Assembly: GCA_037074705.1 (NCBI GenBank)
Contig: CM073593.1
Location: 59,277,501 to 59,341,500, forward strand
Direction of reading: 5' to 3'
Source of the DNA: Zhengitettix transpicula
Taxonomy: Eukaryota > Arthropoda > Insecta > Orthoptera > Tetrigidae
Length of the DNA: 64,000 nucleotides
Shown: positions 48,490 to 62,150 of the stretch, piece by piece
Layout: the number at the start of each line of letters is the position of its first letter
Position numbering within the stretch: position 1 is the first letter of the stretch
Notes under the pieces: generated by a model
The model's database searches: none
Seen by the model: only the letters and a program-made list of their open reading frames with translations
Told to the model about the DNA's origin: nothing
Position numbers and translations under genes: made by a program

Positions 48490-48580
48490 GTTCGGATAGA
48501 AAAATCTCGACAGGACCAGGAATCGAACTCAGGGCCAGGAATCGAACTCAGGACCAACCCAATGAGCTAGCCTCGTATCT
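48490..48580 (-). mobile_element. tRNA-derived SINE, minus copy
   Basis: On the minus strand, TAGCTCATTGGG (A-box-like, about 48559-48571) is followed by two B-box-like sequences GAGTTCGATTCCTGG (duplicated, 48520-48550) and then TTTTTCTATCCGAACCTGTT. The body matches the plus-strand copy at 48725. RNA polymerase III box spacing and the shared tail support a tRNA-derived SINE rather than a true tRNA, as the cloverleaf cannot be completed. Confidence 0.6.
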
Positions 48581-48724
48581 GTGATCAATTTACACACAAT
48601 ATCCATACTTCATTGAAGTCTTAAATTTGTCCGTGAAAAATGTGATTTGTTTAATTGTAGGTGTGACGGCTCAGGTCTATACAACTGATAGAAAAGGATC
48701 GGAAGTCGAATGTAACCGGGAGTC

Positions 48725-48850
48725 GACGTAGACAGGTCATTGGTTAGAGCGACAGCATACTAGACCGGTGGTTCTCGGTTAGATTCCTGGTACAGTCAAG
48801 GTTTTTCTATCCTAATCTGTAACAGGTGAATATTAAATTAGACCTTGCTT
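48725..48850 (+). mobile_element. tRNA-derived SINE, plus copy
   Basis: GGTCATTGGTTAGAGCGACA resembles an A box region and GGTTAGATTCCTGG a decayed B box, followed by GTTTTTCTATCCTAATCTGT and AACAGGTGAAT, the same tail as the copy at 48490-48580 in the opposite direction. Confidence 0.6.
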
Positions 48851-49639
48851 GAATTTATTCCTTTTCCACCGTTTGATGTATTCAATGTGTACCGTGAGCA
48901 TTATATTGGATATGAATTTGGATGTTTCCTTAATTCCGGTATCAAAAATTTTACGGAACTGAATGTGTTGTGAATAGATGAGTTATCAGGCTATGTTATT
49001 AAAACTCACATGTAATTGTAACAATGCCCAATTCTTTCTGCGAGGATCTTACCACGATGTCCTTGATGAAACTTAACACAGAAGGTGAAATATTTATTTC
49101 CCCTTATTTTACAACTTTGCAAAATTTTAACACGTAGATAAAGAGTGAAAGCATGCTGAGCAAATTAATTTTTCAATTTTCAAATCGCTCCAGTTCGACA
49201 TGATCCCATCAGAAAGTTCGGTCTCGATCTGAGTTTCAGGAGAGAATCCGGAATATTTAGTGCCTACCTATTAGTCTCTTGGGTTTACTGTAAAAGAAAG
49301 TGGCTGGAGTGCAGTTGATTTATCGCCAAGGAGATGTTAGTATTGCGTTTGTGGTTACGCGCCAACGAAGATATTTCCAGAGCAGGCGCACGGATGCGTG
49401 AGTCAGCGAACGTAGGGTTCCGCTCTTTGTTCAGCTGGAATCACACATGTCTCACGTACATTACGCACATATCCAGCGTAAATGCACGGTGACGGTCAAC
49501 CGTGTCGACAGAGACGCAAATCCGATCAAAGCTAAAGCATTACATACGAAAACATTGGGATCAGCCCCAACATTTAACTTTAATGAAATTTCTTGCGTTA
49601 TAAATTAAATTATAAACTCAACTTATTATTCTTTAAATA

Positions 49640-50160
49640 ACTGTCTTTACAAACAAATCTCCGGTTGCCCATTTCGGAAGTCATCTTCGCCCTTTCATTG
49701 CTGAAAATGTTTTACGTGATATAAAATCTGAATGCCTTTCCAAATTCAATTTAAACCACGTTATTGCTATAACGCTGCCATTTATCACAAAAACAAAATA
49801 ACACTATATAATTTTCATGCTACTATTAAAATTCACACAGAAAACTGGAAAAAAAAATTACTATTACATTTTTTACGTGTCTCGGCTTCTCACACATCAA
49901 ACAAAAAAGATACTGATAAAGCCACACTCCTATCTCACCAGAACGACATTAAAATCACTGAAGACATTTTAGAAATCAATTATTATCCACAAAATTTCAT
50001 AAACAAATATATTAAAAACAGATTATTTAAACAGAAATGACACACAATCTCAAATCTCATTAGTACGCTATTACAAAATTCCTTACTAAATTCATTCAGA
50101 TCCACACTGTCACTTCCACACAGGTTTTATAGACACCAACCATACTGGGATAATTAACCA
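49640..50160 (+). pseudogene. Penelope-like reverse transcriptase remnant
   Basis: Plus-strand frames contain CLYKQISGCPF then SPFHC, which resembles the YKQISGLPMGSPLSP block of Penelope-like reverse transcriptases, and further on DKATLLSHQNDIKITEDILE and INYYPQNFINKYIKNRLFK, which resemble the connector between RT and GIY-YIG. The catalytic YxDD region is missing and frames are broken, so this is an internally deleted copy. Confidence 0.55.
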
Positions 50161-51019
50161 AATTTTAGATAAAGACAGAAATTATAAATATAGAAGATTT
50201 GAAATATTCCCGTTTAAGCATAATATAAATGATTTCAATGTCAAAATATTCTGATTTATTACGTAACATTTATAATATTTTAATCCAAGATGTGTAACCT
50301 TGAAATCTTTTATACAGATTATCTTTGTTATTCCTTCCCGATTATCCACTAATACCTTTTCCACATATATCTACAATGATTAATCTCTCTATTTAAAACC
50401 TGAAAACATAAGGAAGAAACATATTAAATTAATTTAGTATAATGAATTTTACAGACTAAAATCATTCTGGGAACAAAATATTAAACATCAGATTAAATAC
50501 ACAACTATTTCTATTTTATTAATATAAATTAATATTAAATATTTGAAACATGACAACAGTCTGGATCTTAATTCTAATTGAGTTGTGATGTTACGACAAT
50601 GTGAAGGAAATGGTTCACAGATCCCTAGATTTCAATTCGGTGATTAAGAGAAAAAAAATCTCACTTCCCCTACGCAATCTCTGGGACAAGGAGAAAAAAA
50701 ACAGAAAATTTCAAAGCAATTATTGGCCACAGCTTGTTTATTTGAGTTTTAAATTATAGGAACAACGAGGTAATAAAATTAGGCTATATAACACGAGAAA
50801 ACTGATTTTTGGGTCACAGCATCCGAAGAGAGGTAACTGAGAAATGGGGGTAAGTTTTATTAAATTTAGAGAGAAAATTTCTCTTGGCACCCGAGTTCAA
50901 CACTTTTACCAAAATTAAAAAACCAGACGAAACTCATAAAATTTCTTAAAAATCACGAAAAGAATTGCCGCTATCCGAGAAAGATTGTGAGGCAAGCTGG
51001 TCGTCGCTAGTAGCTGGAC

Positions 51020-51036
51020 ACACACACACACACACT
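51020..51036. repeat. (AC)n microsatellite
   Basis: About eight AC units. Confidence 0.85.
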
Positions 51037-54000
51037 GATGATTATGTATCAGAAGGATTCAAATTCGTCAAACGAGATGAAGATTTATTCTGAACGAATT
51101 CGACTCTAGAAATGGTTTAGATCTCAAAACAGATAAACGCCGCTTGGCCGGTACGTGTCCAGCATTTATTACTGCCGAATAACGTTATTTAACAGGGTTC
51201 CTGTTCGCCGAAAAGTAAAAGAAGTGAAATATATTTCGATTGGAACTTATTAGAATCCCAATAATCCAACCTTGACTGAAATGACATCAAAAAGAAATGT
51301 TTATGTTCTACAGATTTATTAAATTAGGCTCATTTTCTTCTCATTAATTATAAAATTATAAATAACACCAGATTAAGTGCTTTAATAGGGACGAAACGCC
51401 TTGTGTTTATTTTGTATACATAAGAAATTATTTTCTATAGATACAGTGGTGTCAAGGAAATTAAGAGAACGGTTCAATCCAAGTTCATGAGTAAATTGCG
51501 ATTGATGATGATTATAAAAATTGTCGACTAAGGTTAATTTACGAGGACTGAACTATACAAAAAAAGTCTTTTCAACGTATCTAATGCAGCATGGATGGAG
51601 ACAATCTCTCGAGACAAATTTAATTAAGTGGAATTTTAGTAAATTGACTGAAGATTTTGAAATTGTTATTGACCAAGTCGCTAGGAATGGAGTTGAATTA
51701 AAAAACAGCGTCGTGATCATATTATATTAGACATTTCTCCTCCATTGGTTGTATGTGTTCCAATTTTAATGTATGCATTTTTATTTCTACGAAATTATCA
51801 TAGATCAAGTATACTTCCAAGGCTCGTTAACGTCCTACGAAGGTGCAGTGAGATTGACATGACAATGTGCTCAATGAGACGTTGAGATCGAGAAAACCTC
51901 TATTGATGAAACATTTACAATTTAGAAATATCTCACGATTCAGGAAAAGAAAATCGTCAATTTCAAAGATTACCGTCATCAAGTAACCCGTTTACATCTG
52001 GAAATGATCAATACTTGTTGCAGTTACTACACATACTGAACTTAGAAATATTCGCTTTGTGGTAGGGCAGGTCATGTATCAAAAATAGTTATTGGAGTAT
52101 TTTTTTCGAGGTAAAGAAGCCTCTGTGGCGATACCGTCCCACCATTGGCTTCACCGTCAGTGAATTATATGTCGCTGGAGGGGAAATCCCGTCGGAAACG
52201 CGTCAACCCCTTGGAGTGGCACAACAAAGACACTCCAGACCGTGCAAGTGACAGCGTTCGACACTCGATACAAGTGACAAACGTGAAAAGCCTGCCTTTG
52301 CCGGGGGTTGCGATCTGTTTACCAGTTCGGCGGACCAAAGAAATCGGGACAATGAATATGTAACATGTGACACGTGATGTGCGCAATCCACTCGTGAGGC
52401 ATGTGACGGGTAACATGTAAAAGGTAACATTGGTCTGTAATATTGACAAGAATTAAAAACTTCTAAAAGAGCTAGAGGAATGTTGAGATTTTGGTAGGTA
52501 CTCTCGTATTAATCGTACAATTAATATCAAGAGCCGTAGATGATATCGGTCTACGCTGAGCAAGCTTCGAGGAATCAGTACGAATTAATATAGAAGTTTA
52601 ATAACGCGGGAGGATAAAATATTATTGTGGCGATAGTCAATAATATACTCGTACTAGTCCAGATTTAGGAGTAAACATGCGACAAAAGTACAAGTGAAGA
52701 AATATTACAAAAATTGTACAAATAATTTTTTTGAGCGGATTTGCTGCAGATAAATTTGCTACTTGACGAGTGTCTAAGGCAAATCTGACAGCTTGTTGAC
52801 ACAAGTACCAACGAGGGTCCAGCCTTCTTTAAGTGAACGTGCAGGTCAATTACGTCCGCCAACTGTGAATAATTGCTGTTTTGGAGACTTGCCTCTAACG
52901 CGGCGAAATTTTTAACTCAAGTGTGTAATAATTTTAGAGGAGCCGCGAGCAGTTCCCTTTTGATGAGGGTCCTGAGGAAGCTTTTCAATATAACGGTTCT
53001 AATTCAGAAATAACCACAAACATGAGGAGATATTAAATATATTCAAAATATTAGTAAGTAAAAGTATTGTACACGCATCGTTTAATTAAATTATATATTT
53101 ATAATCAAAAGGATTTTTATTATTTAATACAATACAATCCACAGGTATAAATTTAATCATTAAAATATGTTACGGAAACTAAATTTTGCACGAGAATTGT
53201 CTTCGAAAGACAGGCTTCTAGTAACAGACTGGATCAGACTATACATATATGAACTATTCAGTACCGATTTTGCAGAATTTCTGCTCGGAGATTTTGTATA
53301 CAGTCCTAATATTAAAATAGCTGCATTAAAGCTACAAAATGAGTATGTTTTAAAATGTATAATTGTCCATATATTTATAGTGTTAATGATATTGAAACAG
53401 TACACGAATAATATTAATTACTCCATACTGTATTATTATTTTGCAACAAATTATTTTCTCTTGCCAAAATTATCATCTCTGATTAATGCAGACTAATAAT
53501 AAGGACCAGGGTGACGGTTTCTGAAATTTTCTTTAATTATTAAACTTATGTGATTAAGCATAACGTTGTTAGTACAGCCTTGTATTGATTTGAATTGTTT
53601 CGAAATGCGTAGTACATATTAATACTACTTCATATGGTTATTAAATATTTATATTGCTTACACAAAGTATTGTAGTTCAAAAAATCACTGGAGACTAAAA
53701 TTAAAGAAATCGTAGTCCTGATTTGAAAATTTTCTTAGGCAGTAGTTTTAAGTCGTAATCCATGAAATAGATTCCAATTGCCCAAAAATTACCACAATCC
53801 GCTTTCATCGGCAGGCAAAGCGTATCGAAACAATACCAAATGTATGAAAATAGACCACGCTGAAATTCGAATTAAATTGCCAATTGCTCGTGTTTGGATG
53901 CGAGAGTCTAATTGCAAGCAATGAACTGTCAAATGAAGGCTAAATGTATTACGACACGAGTTTGAAAGTAGAATTTCATAAACGTGACGCCGAAGAGAAA

Positions 54001-54736
54001 TGTGCCAAAGCAAACTTATTGACGATACGTGTGTCTGATCAATGAGCGAGGAGAGTTGGGACCGTGTTTGTTTGTGGGGGAACAAATTGGCTGTAGCACT
54101 ATGCAACACAGTCTGCCGTCAACTTATATATTTAACTGAGAGGAAAGTCTGCCAAGAGAGCTTTGCTGACTGTCTGGTCCTGTTAGCCTTGCAAAAACCA
54201 TACACGTTACACTCGGAGGTGCTAACCACTAACGAGGCTTCCACAACCACTTTGCATTTATTAATATGTCCACTGAAATGTTCACTACCGTTAAAACCCC
54301 CAAAAACTGTTAAACGTCTTAGTTCAACAACTACTTTTGAACAACCCCCACCATCTTCATATATATTAATTTAAAAGTATAGAAAAAAGCAAGACCCTAA
54401 AATTCTCAAAGTCAGTAATTAGACGCTGAGTAACATAGGAAATGAGGAACGCTGTAATCATTAGTAAATTCATATATTTTCTATAATTTTATATTTCAAT
54501 CCCTATATGTTAGAATTTTTTGCTGATTGTACTACATTTATCTCAATACTAACAGGGTTGAATTTCTATATTATAATGTGACATTATTTTCTCTTGAGTC
54601 CAAAAGAAGTGTTGAGCGATCAAATACCTCAATAGTAATATTGCCGACAAATTTTTTCAAATTAGCTTTAAAACAGATTGCAAAGTGTGCCCCATCGTCA
54701 ATTTCAAAAGAATGATTTGCTTTAGTAACCAAAGCC

Positions 54737-55051
54737 GTGCCGACCAAGAGTCAAAAACAGCTTGACTGGGCTAAAAGAGATTACGTTTGCAAGGTGGGAG
54801 AACGTCGTATAAAATGCGATGGGAAAAAGACAGACTTTTCTTTATCCGAGACATGTTGCGAGGTTAGTATTGTTTTTGCACGTATGGTAACTCATTGTAA
54901 AACCGAGAGAAACAGGTGCAAAAGGTTGATTTATAGCTCTTTTGAAGAAAGAGTGGCAGCGAAACCGACAAAGAAGTTGAAGACACAACTTGCTAACTTT
55001 CTGAAGGTACCGGAAAACATTCCCCAAGGATGCAGAAGTCATGTAAGCTAA
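54737..55051 (+). CDS. unrecognised 104-codon ORF
   Basis: An open frame of 104 codons, starting MPTKSQKQLDWAKRDYVCKV, rich in Lys, Arg and Cys (CKVGERRIKC, CCEV, HCKTERNRCK). The paired Cys/His residues hint at a zinc-binding domain of a transposase or nuclear protein, but I recognise no family. A splice-like GAG/GTTAGT follows the first 41 codons. It may be a transposon fragment or chance. Confidence 0.2.
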   Translation: MPTKSQKQLDWAKRDYVCKVGERRIKCDGKKTDFSLSETCCEVSIVFARMVTHCKTERNRCKRLIYSSFEERVAAKPTKKLKTQLANFLKVPENIPQGCRSHVS

Positions 55052-55111
55052 CCTCGCATTTATTCTTTCGTTACATTTCTTATCAAATAAACATCAATTT
55101 ATTTTAAAAAA

Positions 55112-55890
55112 CTAGCTGTGTGCCCGGCGTTGGCCGTGTACTTATTTATATAAACCCGAAAAAGTATTTAATTATATATTAATCTTTAGTCAAGAAGTGA
55201 GCTAACCTAAATCTAACTGTTCCTAGTTCCGTAAATACTTTCACCGATAGTGCATTAATTGAACAGCTATAAAATACATTGAATTTTATTCCATCAATCC
55301 CAACAAACACAACTCCGAATTTGTTTAAGAATAGAATACTTAAATATATTAATTGAGTATTGCAAGATATAATTGTCCCTCAGTCTTTTCAAACACTACG
55401 AAAGATTACATTTATGAAATTCTTAGCTAGATTCACAATGTAAACAAATGGTCGTCATATTGGAGTCACCAATGACACGAAAATTAACTTACAAGGATCG
55501 TAAAGTATTTGGTATTGTTGTTTAATGATAATTCTATGGAGTATTTATGGATAAAATTATACTTTTTATTCAATGAAAATATTTCTGCTTTATTTCATTA
55601 CGGAAATATAAAGAAACAAAGGACCTATTTCCTTTGTTCGTCGCGTAGTAACGTCTCTTACGTGACGTCACGGTCTGTTGGCGCGCAGTAATTTAACTAA
55701 AAATGATCACATTTTTTAATTATAATTCTTTCCACCTTTATACAACGGGTTTCTCCCCAGACAATACCGTTTCTCGTATTTGTAAGTATGTGTGTACCAA
55801 CTTTTGTTGGAATCTGTCCACGTGTTTAAATCTGTATAGGAATTAACGTAAATACATACATACAAATATAAATCCTTTTTATTATATGGA
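55112..55890 (-). mobile_element. Helitron-like non-autonomous element
   Basis: On the minus strand the element ends CCAACGCCGGGCACACAGCTAG followed by T, read here as the pieces CCAACGCCGGGC, ACACAG and CTAG: a GC-rich hairpin-capable end and terminal CTAG, as in Helitrons (CTRR end, insertion next to T). The other end is near AAAAAGGATTTATATTTGTATG at 55850-55890, a start also typical of insect copies. No protein is encoded. Confidence 0.5.
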
Positions 55891-58800
55891 TTCTGAACTA
55901 AATATTATTATTAGTCTCCATTAAAACTGTGTATAACTTTATTACGAGAAAAAATGTAATCATTAATTTTTAATGAAATTGTTAATTTTTATTTAAATTA
56001 ATTTGTTAAATTAAGTCACACTTGAGTACATATAATTTCACACACATTTTTTAAATAAACACCACAGCTCCTATAATTAACCTAAAAATTAAATGCTCTG
56101 TTTATTTCCTGTTTGATACGATTTCCGTTAATGTTCTCACTTTTTTACCGGTTAAAACTTAAACTCGTATTTAATTTAATATACTATTACACTTCAAAAC
56201 AAAAAATGTTAATATATTTAATAATTGCTATAGAAGCGTAATTAAAATTTTTAATATATATTTAACGTCTGATGTTAAATAGTAACCTTGACTAAGTTAT
56301 ATTGATAACTTTTTGACACTTAAATTTGTTTCACGTTGCGACCTAATTAGACTATACACAAATTTAGGCACCAAAAAAATATCAATAAAATTTAGTATGT
56401 AATAAATATATTATTGTAAGAGCACTGAGCTTGATAACTCAAATTTTAAAACCGTACCTTTCGACCCGTTAGCCATAATAATTTTTTAAAGTGAAAACAT
56501 ACATTTATATTAAAAAACTAGCTTAATTATTTTTATCAGTCAAGTTCCAGTACATAAAAAACCGAAGAGGAACGATGCAAATTTGGATACACTTAAAATC
56601 CAACAACAAGGTTAAGAGGAAAGTATAGGAACGAATTATTGTAACCGAATCTGGTGGACTTTTTGCGTTTTTATTCTTATAACTGCACTATAAAAGTCGT
56701 GATTTTCAACGGTACTAATTTTGTTTCAGTTATTGATCTATCTTGTCACCACGACAACTTGACTCTGATGTTGTGCAGTCGAGAAACGTGGTTGCCATAA
56801 ATTATTCTCCCCTCTTCACACCAACATACAGCAATGTAAACACGAGACCTTCACTTTTACAAACATGGCTACTTACCAACGTTTTAGGTACGACGATTTT
56901 TTAAGTTGACTGGAAAGAAAACAAATAATATTGGTTGATAATATGATGTAGAAAATTTTATCGGCACCATTAATAAATTAGGCGGAAGGTCTTTTATTGC
57001 ACAGAACATCGAATCTTCTCTGAGAATTAAAAAACAGGAACCTCGGGCAAAGATCCACAAGGAGGAAGACAAAACAATAATAAAAAATTTAAAACGGATC
57101 CGCCATCAAACAGAACATGCGTTGGCAACAGACAGGAAATATGAGAACAGAAAATCATAAACAGGTAAGCAGAAATACTTTGATATTAAATAGATGTGCA
57201 GTTTGCTAGAGTATGGCCATGTCAACGTCAAGGCTCAATGACGATAAACAGGAAAGTAAACAGATAATTTACGTCTCAAACGAAGCTTAAGACCTTACGA
57301 GACACTAAAACTAGTACTCGACACTAGCTGCTCAAAACATGGTAAATAAATTTTTGAAGGTATTTAAGATCATGGAGACATGTTCCAGATTCATTGCCGG
57401 TGTCAGTTTAATTACTCGGCACTTTCTACCTCACATTAGAGAGATCTGGGTCACAGAAATGCTAAATAAGAAAACTCTCCTTAATTGTTGGTTACTGAAG
57501 CCTCGGTGGACGTAAAGAGCGAGTTTATAGTCTCATTTATAACAACTTAATTTATCAAAACTGTACCACAATCCCCGGAAACAACCTTGGCGACGAACCC
57601 TGTCAGTCTCATGAATAGAAAAACACTCCAGGCTTTAAGTTTACTGGCTTATATTTATTTTACCATTCAGGAAAATATCTTTGGACGTGAATGTTTGAAA
57701 AGTTGGTCAGGTTCTAGATTCTATACGATGGAAAAGCTGGAGCTACGACAGGATCCAACACTGAAACGTCTCCTGAGACACAAGAAACGTTTTTTAGATA
57801 GCGTCATACAGACAGAGTAGTGGTGTAAATAATCGTAGTCCAATCGTACCAGTTTCCTTCGATTAATAAAATACCTTAATATATATTAAAAATTTATTGT
57901 CACGACCCAGCGTGGAATTGGAAATATGGTAGTTTTGGAGTTGTTAGAAAATATAAACTTTAATCATTATGAAGAAATAATCTCATTAAATCTGAAACGG
58001 CAATTTAGGAGTGGGAAAAATTGAACTGCTCTTTGATTAATGCCGTATCATTAGGTCATCTGACGTTTTATGGTCTCAAGATCAAATACGACTTTTTTAT
58101 GATGCTAAAGAAGAATATTTAAAATGGCTAATGGAGAACTTATACAACGATCTCTAGCTGGATCTTGCTTGGATGAATACTAAAAATATAATTCTAAAAT
58201 AAATTTTCTCAGAAGAGCATATACCGGATTTGTAATTATTGTTGGTCAGTCAGATGAGAAAGTTCAGCAATTAGGCAGATTTTTTAAGAGCAATTTGAGT
58301 AAGATTGGGGTGAAAAATTTACTTTGGAAGAAGCATTGATGATCATAACTATGAAATTGAAATACATAAAAGAATTTTTGAAAAGCTTTTTTTCCAACCT
58401 AGTGCAGCAAGTTGTTGCATTGTAAGATCAAATTTTGCTATTCACGTAGAACGTCATGAAAATTCAAGTGCTTCGTGCAGTTTAGGTGAGAGTGAAAGGC
58501 GGAGTTATAATCCATTCATTTGAGGTGGCCTTAATATTTTAATAGTTTCGCCTCTGAAAATAAATTAATACCAAATTACCAAATGTGAGACCCTTTACTG
58601 TCTTAATAGACAGATCATTAATGCGCAAGATTTTTTTTTTTGGTTGAGAGTAAAGGCATGCTTCATCGTCTAAATGTGTATCTGCGGCTGACTGATTCGA
58701 CTACGGGCATTCGGCCAAACGAACCACGCGTCACCTGTCAGAAGTCAGCCTCGTTGAGTTTACTAGATCTGGCATCTATATTGAGCATACATAGCATGAA

Positions 58801-60187
58801 ACACAGCTCAAGCTGGGGAAAATCACACTCGGTTAACCGATCCTGATAATTTCTAACCAGGACAGTGCGGAGACAAGTCTCAAAAACCTTAAATCAAATT
58901 ACAGGAAAATGAACTCGACGTTACGAAACATTCAAACTGCGGAAACAAATCGTTAACAAAATCACTTGAATTTTTGTATATTGTTTAGCCAACTAAATCG
59001 TAATTATTATACGACAACTTGAAGCTCGCTCGTGATTGGAACATTGGCTATCTAGGTAGTGACATGTTTCAGACGTGAATTGGGATTTTTCTTCCCTGAC
59101 ATTAATAGTAAATATAGCCAGAAACAAAATTAGTCAACCCAATATCCGCGCATCACAATGCAAAATCGTAACAATGATGTACCTGATCCAGTACGAATTC
59201 AACGGTCAAACTGCCAAATGAATTCAGATTTTATCGTAGGAATATTTAAATTATGAGAAAATTGTAAGACATGGAAGATAATTTAAATGTTTCGCTGCTT
59301 TTGGGATTCCGAACAAAAATCTTTCTGCTGAATTACCGCCAGGGAATATGTTCTAAAGTTACTTGATACTGGTCACATACAAAACTCATTCATGAAGTCC
59401 TCAAAATCACCAGAATTTTTACTCTCGTAACGTTTCATTTCACGTACAGAAGAAAGCACACAAAAAAATTGTGAATTTGAGGACTTCGTAGGTTTATTAA
59501 TCAAATCCACATTTTTTTACAGAAGAGAAAAGTTTTTTTTCACATAATAAATTCAGTGAATTAGTCTACGAAACCAATAGATGTAAATATCCGAGTGGAT
59601 ACACAGATTTAAAATTACGCGAAAACAACTAAGTCTTTCGCTTAATCCGCAGAGAGAAATAAATATACGTGTAGCGATCGATTATTTGCCAAATCGATCA
59701 GGATGTGTATGGTGCGGAACCGTCATTCCTTGGATCAGGGATGCGGGTAGCTCTCACAACTAGGCCGCATTTCGAAATCCAGGATCCCACGAACGTTGAT
59801 CCAACGAGTCTGCCGTTGCAGTGAAATCAGTAAAGTTTGCCCTTCCCCAGAATATCCTCAGAATGCCTAAGAATCGACTGAAACGCTGAAAGTCAGGAGA
59901 CCGAATACCCTTGCGGAGGACCTTCACTGTTGGGTGGATTTTAAGCGTTGTTGACGAATAACACTGGTACACACGAAGAACTATAAAGTTGTTACACATT
60001 TTTCACATGGAAATTGAGTCCCACGTTGCTTCAAGGCTGATGAATTACGAGAGGGGATATCGAGGAGAAAACGTAGAGATGATCCGAAATTATTCTTGTA
60101 GGCGTAAAGAATAAAAATAAGCTAAAATATTACTTGGTTCACTGATAAAATATCATTAGAAAAGTAAGCCTGCGAGAGGATTTCTCG

Positions 60188-60705
60188 CAGGTGAACCTTC
60201 CCAGAGAGCTCTGGCGGGGGCTACCTTTGGGGATGCTCTCACATCTCTCTGGTTTTTTGAACTAAGGTTCCCACATGCCGAGGCACCTCGGTCTGTTTTG
60301 AGAGGTGTATGTTCCGGGGTCGCAGACCTTGGGCATACGGTAAGAGTTGTTCGCTATTCCCATTGGAATAGTCGGCCAGCTGCCTCCTAAACTGGTCGAG
60401 GCACGGAGAAGGGAATGCTGCGTCCCCACAGCAAACTCCTCTCCCGCTATCGGAAGGGCGTGGGACAAGTACCCAATGCCCGACCTACCCGATGCAGGTT
60501 TTTCTAAGGTTTTCCCTGCATTCCTTTAGGCGAATGCCGGGTAGGATCCTTAAAATATAGCCCGGGGGCCCTAGTTAACCCTTGGCTACCTTCCTCTACC
60601 CTTCCGCATCCCCCCTTTCTAATCCCTTCCTATGCTATTAAAGGGGAGTTGCCCAATGTGGATCACCCTCATGTAGCCTGTTGCCCTAAAAAAAAAAAAA
60701 AAAAA
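60188..60705 (+). mobile_element. interspersed repeat, copy 2, with poly(A) tail
   Basis: A second, direct-orientation copy of the block at 31355-31850, differing by scattered substitutions and small indels. It ends in an 18-base A-run (60688-60705), showing spread by reverse transcription as the 3' tail of a non-LTR retrotransposon or a SINE. The ORFs across it are not the same frame as in copy 1. Confidence 0.8.
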
Positions 60706-62039
60706 TGATAAAATATCACGGACTGCTGACGTAGCCCTATATTCATCGAATGACTTAAATATTCTTATTTATATTCCGAGGTCGAATATAATGGTACAAG
60801 GAGAAAAACGTATGGCGGAAAATTTTCCACTTTGAGGATTTTTTAGATAATATAAACAATTACGGTAACAATTTTCAGAACTCTGAAATGTGTAACTCGT
60901 TCAAATCTGTTTTGTAAATTAAGAGAAGGCAGTGCTCACGATTCAAATGCAGAAAGCTAAATTGGTTTCTCTTGAGGCATATTTAAACTAAAACCCATGG
61001 TCTTCAAATTTGATGAAGCAGGCGCATTTACTCAAAAGAAAATATCCGATTGTATGAATTTCAGCGGGTAAAATGATAATGGCAGAGGGATTAATGGAAA
61101 AAAAAAACTTTTTTGGTGATATAATGAGAGGATGGAGTGACAGACCGACGCTTGAATTACCTCGGTTCGTTTTCAAGAGAATAGACCATTCGACGGTCTA
61201 AAATTACCGATACAGAACTACTCGGATCAGCCCAGCAAAAGCCGACGGCAGTCCTTGTTCTGTTTACGGGTCTGTGTGAAATAAATATGCAATGTTTCAT
61301 GCTCTTGGTAGTCGTCTAACGATATTAAATCTTAGAAAAAATATATAAAAATATAAATAACTAGAAAAGAGACCGGAAAAAATAATATTCACTTAAGTTG
61401 GGTCAAGTGATTTAATCGAACACAGATAATGCAGCATTTATTTTCATGCTTCAACATTTGAGTGAGAACTACATAAAAAAGCTAAAGTGAAAAACTTTAA
61501 AATTTCCGAAAATAACGACACGTCACAACGCAAAGTATTAATTTTAGTGATGTAGATATAAAAGTTTTAAGCACTTAAAGGGTTCGAGGATGTTTAAATT
61601 TATTTAAATACAATTACATATTTTTTAAATGATCATTATCAAACTCGAGGATGAAGTTGACGAAAGGAGGCGAGGTGAAATAAGAATAAGGTTTATTTCA
61701 AAAATAGAATCAGGAATGCTGATGAAGCTAATAAGACGGAAAAGGCAAGGCATTTGATTGAAATGATGTCGACGAACGTTTAAATTTGTTTAAAATCTTG
61801 GAAACTGAATTCTAACAGAATCGGAGATGCGGCGGAATAGTTGATCACAACGATAAATACCGAAAATATGCAGCTTGCATTGGGAACCGCAGCATTGAAA
61901 ATGTTTAGATAGAATATCAAACAGGACGGTGAAAATTATACAAATTATCCTACATGTCGGTCATAAAGGTATTTGATTATGCGAAGCGTGTTTGATATCT
62001 GGCTTTAATACAACTTTTGTCACGGATATGAGCAATGAC

Positions 62040-62150
62040 TCACCTTCACAACCTGGAAAATATTCCTTGACCCAACCGGGATTGAACCGAAGCCATCTCA
62101 CGTCCGAGGACTGCGTCTACCTCCAGAGCACCGAGCACAGTTGTCACAGC
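62040..62150 (-). mobile_element. possible tRNA-derived SINE
   Basis: The minus strand has GGTTCAATCCCGG (62077-62089), a perfect B box, and an A-box-like GGTGCTCTGGAGGTAGACGC about 35 nt upstream (62113-62132), a normal pol III spacing. No clear tail or target duplication is visible. Confidence 0.45.

Noticed and set aside
48490..48850. Functional tRNA genes
   Set aside because: A- and B-box-like sequences are present but no complete cloverleaf can be formed; they are SINE heads.
52960..53010. TTGATGAGGGTCCTGAGGAAG as another hammerhead-like motif
   Set aside because: No GAAAC box at suitable distance and no inverted partner.
53167..53496. 109-codon plus-strand ORF with a hydrophobic stretch
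   Set aside because: No match to any family I know; composition is that of translated AT-rich DNA.
31430..60529. ORFs at 31430-31697 and 60262-60529 with similar translations
   Set aside because: Similarity comes from the shared 500-bp repeat; both strands give similar ORFs and no protein family fits.
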